Assembly (NCBI RefSeq): GCF_014639535.1
Contig: NZ_BMGA01000004.1
Location: forward strand, 124,001-188,000
DNA: 64,000 nucleotides
Direction of reading: 5' to 3'
From: Flavobacterium palustre
GTDB taxonomy: Bacteria; Bacteroidota; Bacteroidia; Flavobacteriales; Flavobacteriaceae
Shown here: positions 62,273 through 64,000 of the stretch, piece after piece
Layout: each line of letters begins with the position of its first letter
Position numbering within the stretch: position 1 is the first letter of the stretch
The notes under the pieces: model-generated
Database searches by the model: none
Told to the model about the DNA's origin: nothing
The model's input: the letters and a program-made list of their open reading frames with translations, nothing else
Made by a program: the position numbers and the translations under genes

Positions 62273-62296
62273 AAAATCCCGAAGAATCGGGATTTT
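62273..62296 (-). terminator. Terminator of infB
   Basis: AAAATCCCGA pairs with TCGGGATTTT around AGAA, 27 bases after the infB stop, with a further T-run on the minus strand. Confidence 0.85.
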
Positions 62297-62323
62297 CTTA
62301 TGAATTTATATATGATTGAAATA

Positions 62324-64000
62324 TTATTTCAATTTTTTCTTGATTGCTACTTCGTGGTAAGCTTCAATAACATCGTATTCTTCAATATCATTGAATCCTT
62401 TAATCTGAATACCACAATCGTAACCTTTGGTTACTTCTTTCACATCGTCTTTAAAACGTTTCAATGCAACTAATTCACCTTCGTGAACTACCACTCCGGA
62501 TCTGATAACTCTAATTTTTGCCTGGCGTGTAATTTTACCATCGGTAACCATACATCCTGCAATAGAACCAACTTTAGAAATTTTGAAAATCTCTCTAATT
62601 TCAGCAGTTCCTAATACTTCCTCTTTCATTTCAGGAGCAAGCATTCCTTCCATTGCATCTTTCAAGTCATCAATTGCCGCATAGATAATTGAGTAGTAAC
62701 GGATGTCGATTTCTTCTTTATCAGCAAGCTGTCTTGCATTTCCGGCAGGACGAACGTTAAATCCAATAATGATGGCATCTGAAGCAGAAGCTAACATAAC
62801 GTCAGTTTCGGTAATGGCACCAACTCCTTTATGAATGATATTAATTTGAATTTCTTCAGTTGACAATTTAGAGAACGAATCAGACAATGCCTCAACAGAA
62901 CCATCCACGTCTCCTTTAAGGATTACGTTCAATTCTTTAAATTGACCTAATGCGATACGACGTCCAATTTCGTCAAGCGTAATATGACGTTGTGTACGTA
63001 CTGACTGCTCACGCATTAATTGAGAACGTTTAGCAGCAATTTGTTTTGCTTCTTTTTCGTCTTCAAATACATTAAACTTATCACCGGCTGTAGGTGCTCC
63101 ATCCAAACCTAAAATAGATACCGGAGTTGAAGGTCCCGCTGCAGTAATCACATGTCCGCGTTCATCCTGCATCGCTTTCACTTTACCATGATGTTTACCT
63201 GCTAGCAAATAATCTCCAATTTTTAAAGTTCCATGTTGTACCATGATAGTAGAAACGTATCCTTTTCCTTTATCTAAGAATGCCTCTACTACAGCTCCTT
63301 GGGCAGGTTTATTAGGATTTGATTTCAAATCCAAAATTTCAGCCTCTAACAATACTTTTTCCAAAAGATCTTTTACACCAAGACCTGTTTTAGCAGAAAT
63401 ATCATGAGATTGGATTTTACCTCCCCATTCCTCGATAAGCAAGTTCATACCAGCTAATCTTTCTTTAATCTTATCTGGATTCGCGTTTGGTTTATCTATT
63501 TTATTAATTGCAAAAATAATTGGCACACCAGCAGCCTGAGCGTGAGAAATTGCTTCCTTGGTTTGTGGCATGATGTCATCATCAGCCGCAATCACAATAA
63601 TAACAATATCCGTTAACTGAGCTCCACGGGCACGCATCGCTGTAAACGCCTCGTGACCTGGTGTATCTAAGAAAGCAATTTTTTGACCATTATCCAAAGT
63701 TACTCCATAAGCTCCAATATGCTGTGTAATACCACCTGACTCACCAGCAATTACATTCTCTTTACGGATATAATCCAGCAAGGAAGTCTTACCATGGTCA
63801 ACGTGACCCATTACCGTAACAATCGGTGCTCTGTTTACTAAGTCTTCTTCTTTATCTTCAACAACCTCGATAGCTTCTTCGATATCTACAGTAATGAACT
63901 CAACATCATAACCAAACTCGTCTGCAACAATTGTTAATGTTTCCGCATCCAAACGTTGATTCATCGTAACCATGATTCCTAAAGACATACAAGTTCCAAT
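62324..64000 (-). CDS. infB: Translation initiation factor IF-2, C-terminal part (start outside window)
   Basis: At least 558 residues of IF-2; the frame is open to the window edge, so the N-terminal domain lies beyond it. It delivers initiator tRNA to the ribosome. The GTPase motifs are clear: G1 [10 protein letters not shown]2 GGITQHIG, G3 DTPGHE, G4 NKID and G5 SAKTG, followed by domains II, III and the tRNA-binding C-terminal domain ([29 protein letters not shown]). It is transcribed leftwards and ended by the terminator at 62273-62296. The upstream partner genes cannot be seen. Confidence 0.97.
   Translation of the reverse strand: MGTCMSLGIMVTMNQRLDAETLTIVADEFGYDVEFITVDIEEAIEVVEDKEEDLVNRAPIVTVMGHVDHGKTSLLDYIRKENVIAGESGGITQHIGAYGVTLDNGQKIAFLDTPGHEAFTAMRARGAQLTDIVIIVIAADDDIMPQTKEAISHAQAAGVPIIFAINKIDKPNANPDKIKERLAGMNLLIEEWGGKIQSHDISAKTGLGVKDLLEKVLLEAEILDLKSNPNKPAQGAVVEAFLDKGKGYVSTIMVQHGTLKIGDYLLAGKHHGKVKAMQDERGHVITAAGPSTPVSILGLDGAPTAGDKFNVFEDEKEAKQIAAKRSQLMREQSVRTQRHITLDEIGRRIALGQFKELNVILKGDVDGSVEALSDSFSKLSTEEIQINIIHKGVGAITETDVMLASASDAIIIGFNVRPAGNARQLADKEEIDIRYYSIIYAAIDDLKDAMEGMLAPEMKEEVLGTAEIREIFKISKVGSIAGCMVTDGKITRQAKIRVIRSGVVVHEGELVALKRFKDDVKEVTKGYDCGIQIKGFNDIEEYDVIEAYHEVAIKKKLK

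Overview
The window reads as a chromosomal segment of a Flavobacterium-like member of the Bacteroidota. Evidence: a full-length SprA (the outer-membrane translocon of type IX secretion and gliding) in the order ruvA-sprA-gcvH-vanZ, an alternative complex III plus cytochrome oxidase operon, two TonB-dependent receptors, Bacteroidota promoters (TTTG, about 18-20 bp, TAnnTTTG) in front of many genes, no Shine-Dalgarno bias, AT-rich DNA and many intergenic palindromic repeats. No integrase, insertion sequence, CRISPR array or rRNA operon is visible. Both ends cut genes: an M20 dipeptidase (left) and infB (right).

Layout. 1-1.2 kb: end of a dipeptidase gene. 1.4-4.3 kb: a very AT-rich three-gene minus-strand operon (channel-like membrane protein, divergent histidine kinase, stand-alone receiver), the least understood part of the window. 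4.4-9.8 kb: saccharopine dehydrogenase family enzyme, DUF423 protein, PEP carboxykinase (pckA) and a DUF4407 membrane protein, with two copies of a 170-183 bp palindromic repeat. 10-11.7 kb: a solitary OLD-family ATPase/TOPRIM nuclease, a possible defence gene, bracketed by palindromic repeats. 12-16.2 kb: beta-propeller phytase lipoprotein and a TonB-dependent receptor. 16.6-21.6 kb: AraC regulator divergent from a TonB-dependent receptor plus DUF4374 surface lipoprotein, resembling a (xeno)siderophore uptake pair. 22.6-29.5 kb: LacI-controlled operon of alcohol dehydrogenase, DapA-like aldolase, PdxA-like dehydrogenase, DUF1537 kinase and sodium symporter, probably for a four-carbon acid sugar or related compound. 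29.7-38.5 kb: housekeeping genes (hemW, ruvC, trxA, gcvH), a flippase-like/glycosyltransferase pair and two tandem tRNA-Asp genes. 38.6-49.2 kb: sprA, ruvA, a CBS protein, queG and ruvB. 49.3-60.7 kb: an eight-gene respiratory operon, actABCDEF-coxB-coxA, which moves electrons from menaquinol to oxygen. 60.9-64 kb: SPOR protein, orphan lipoprotein and infB.

Most of the window is ordinary core genome. The parts most worth a second look are the kinase/receiver/channel-like operon, the duplicated hairpin repeat with a compensatory base change, the AraC-receptor-lipoprotein cassette with direct repeats phased at 21 bp, the LacI catabolic operon with two identical operators, the heptanucleotide tandem repeat inside a glycosyltransferase gene, and queG, which seems to lack a standard start codon. 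Gene positions follow open frames; several starts were moved inward to match signal peptides, family N-termini or promoter positions. All functional names come from reading motifs, not from database searches.
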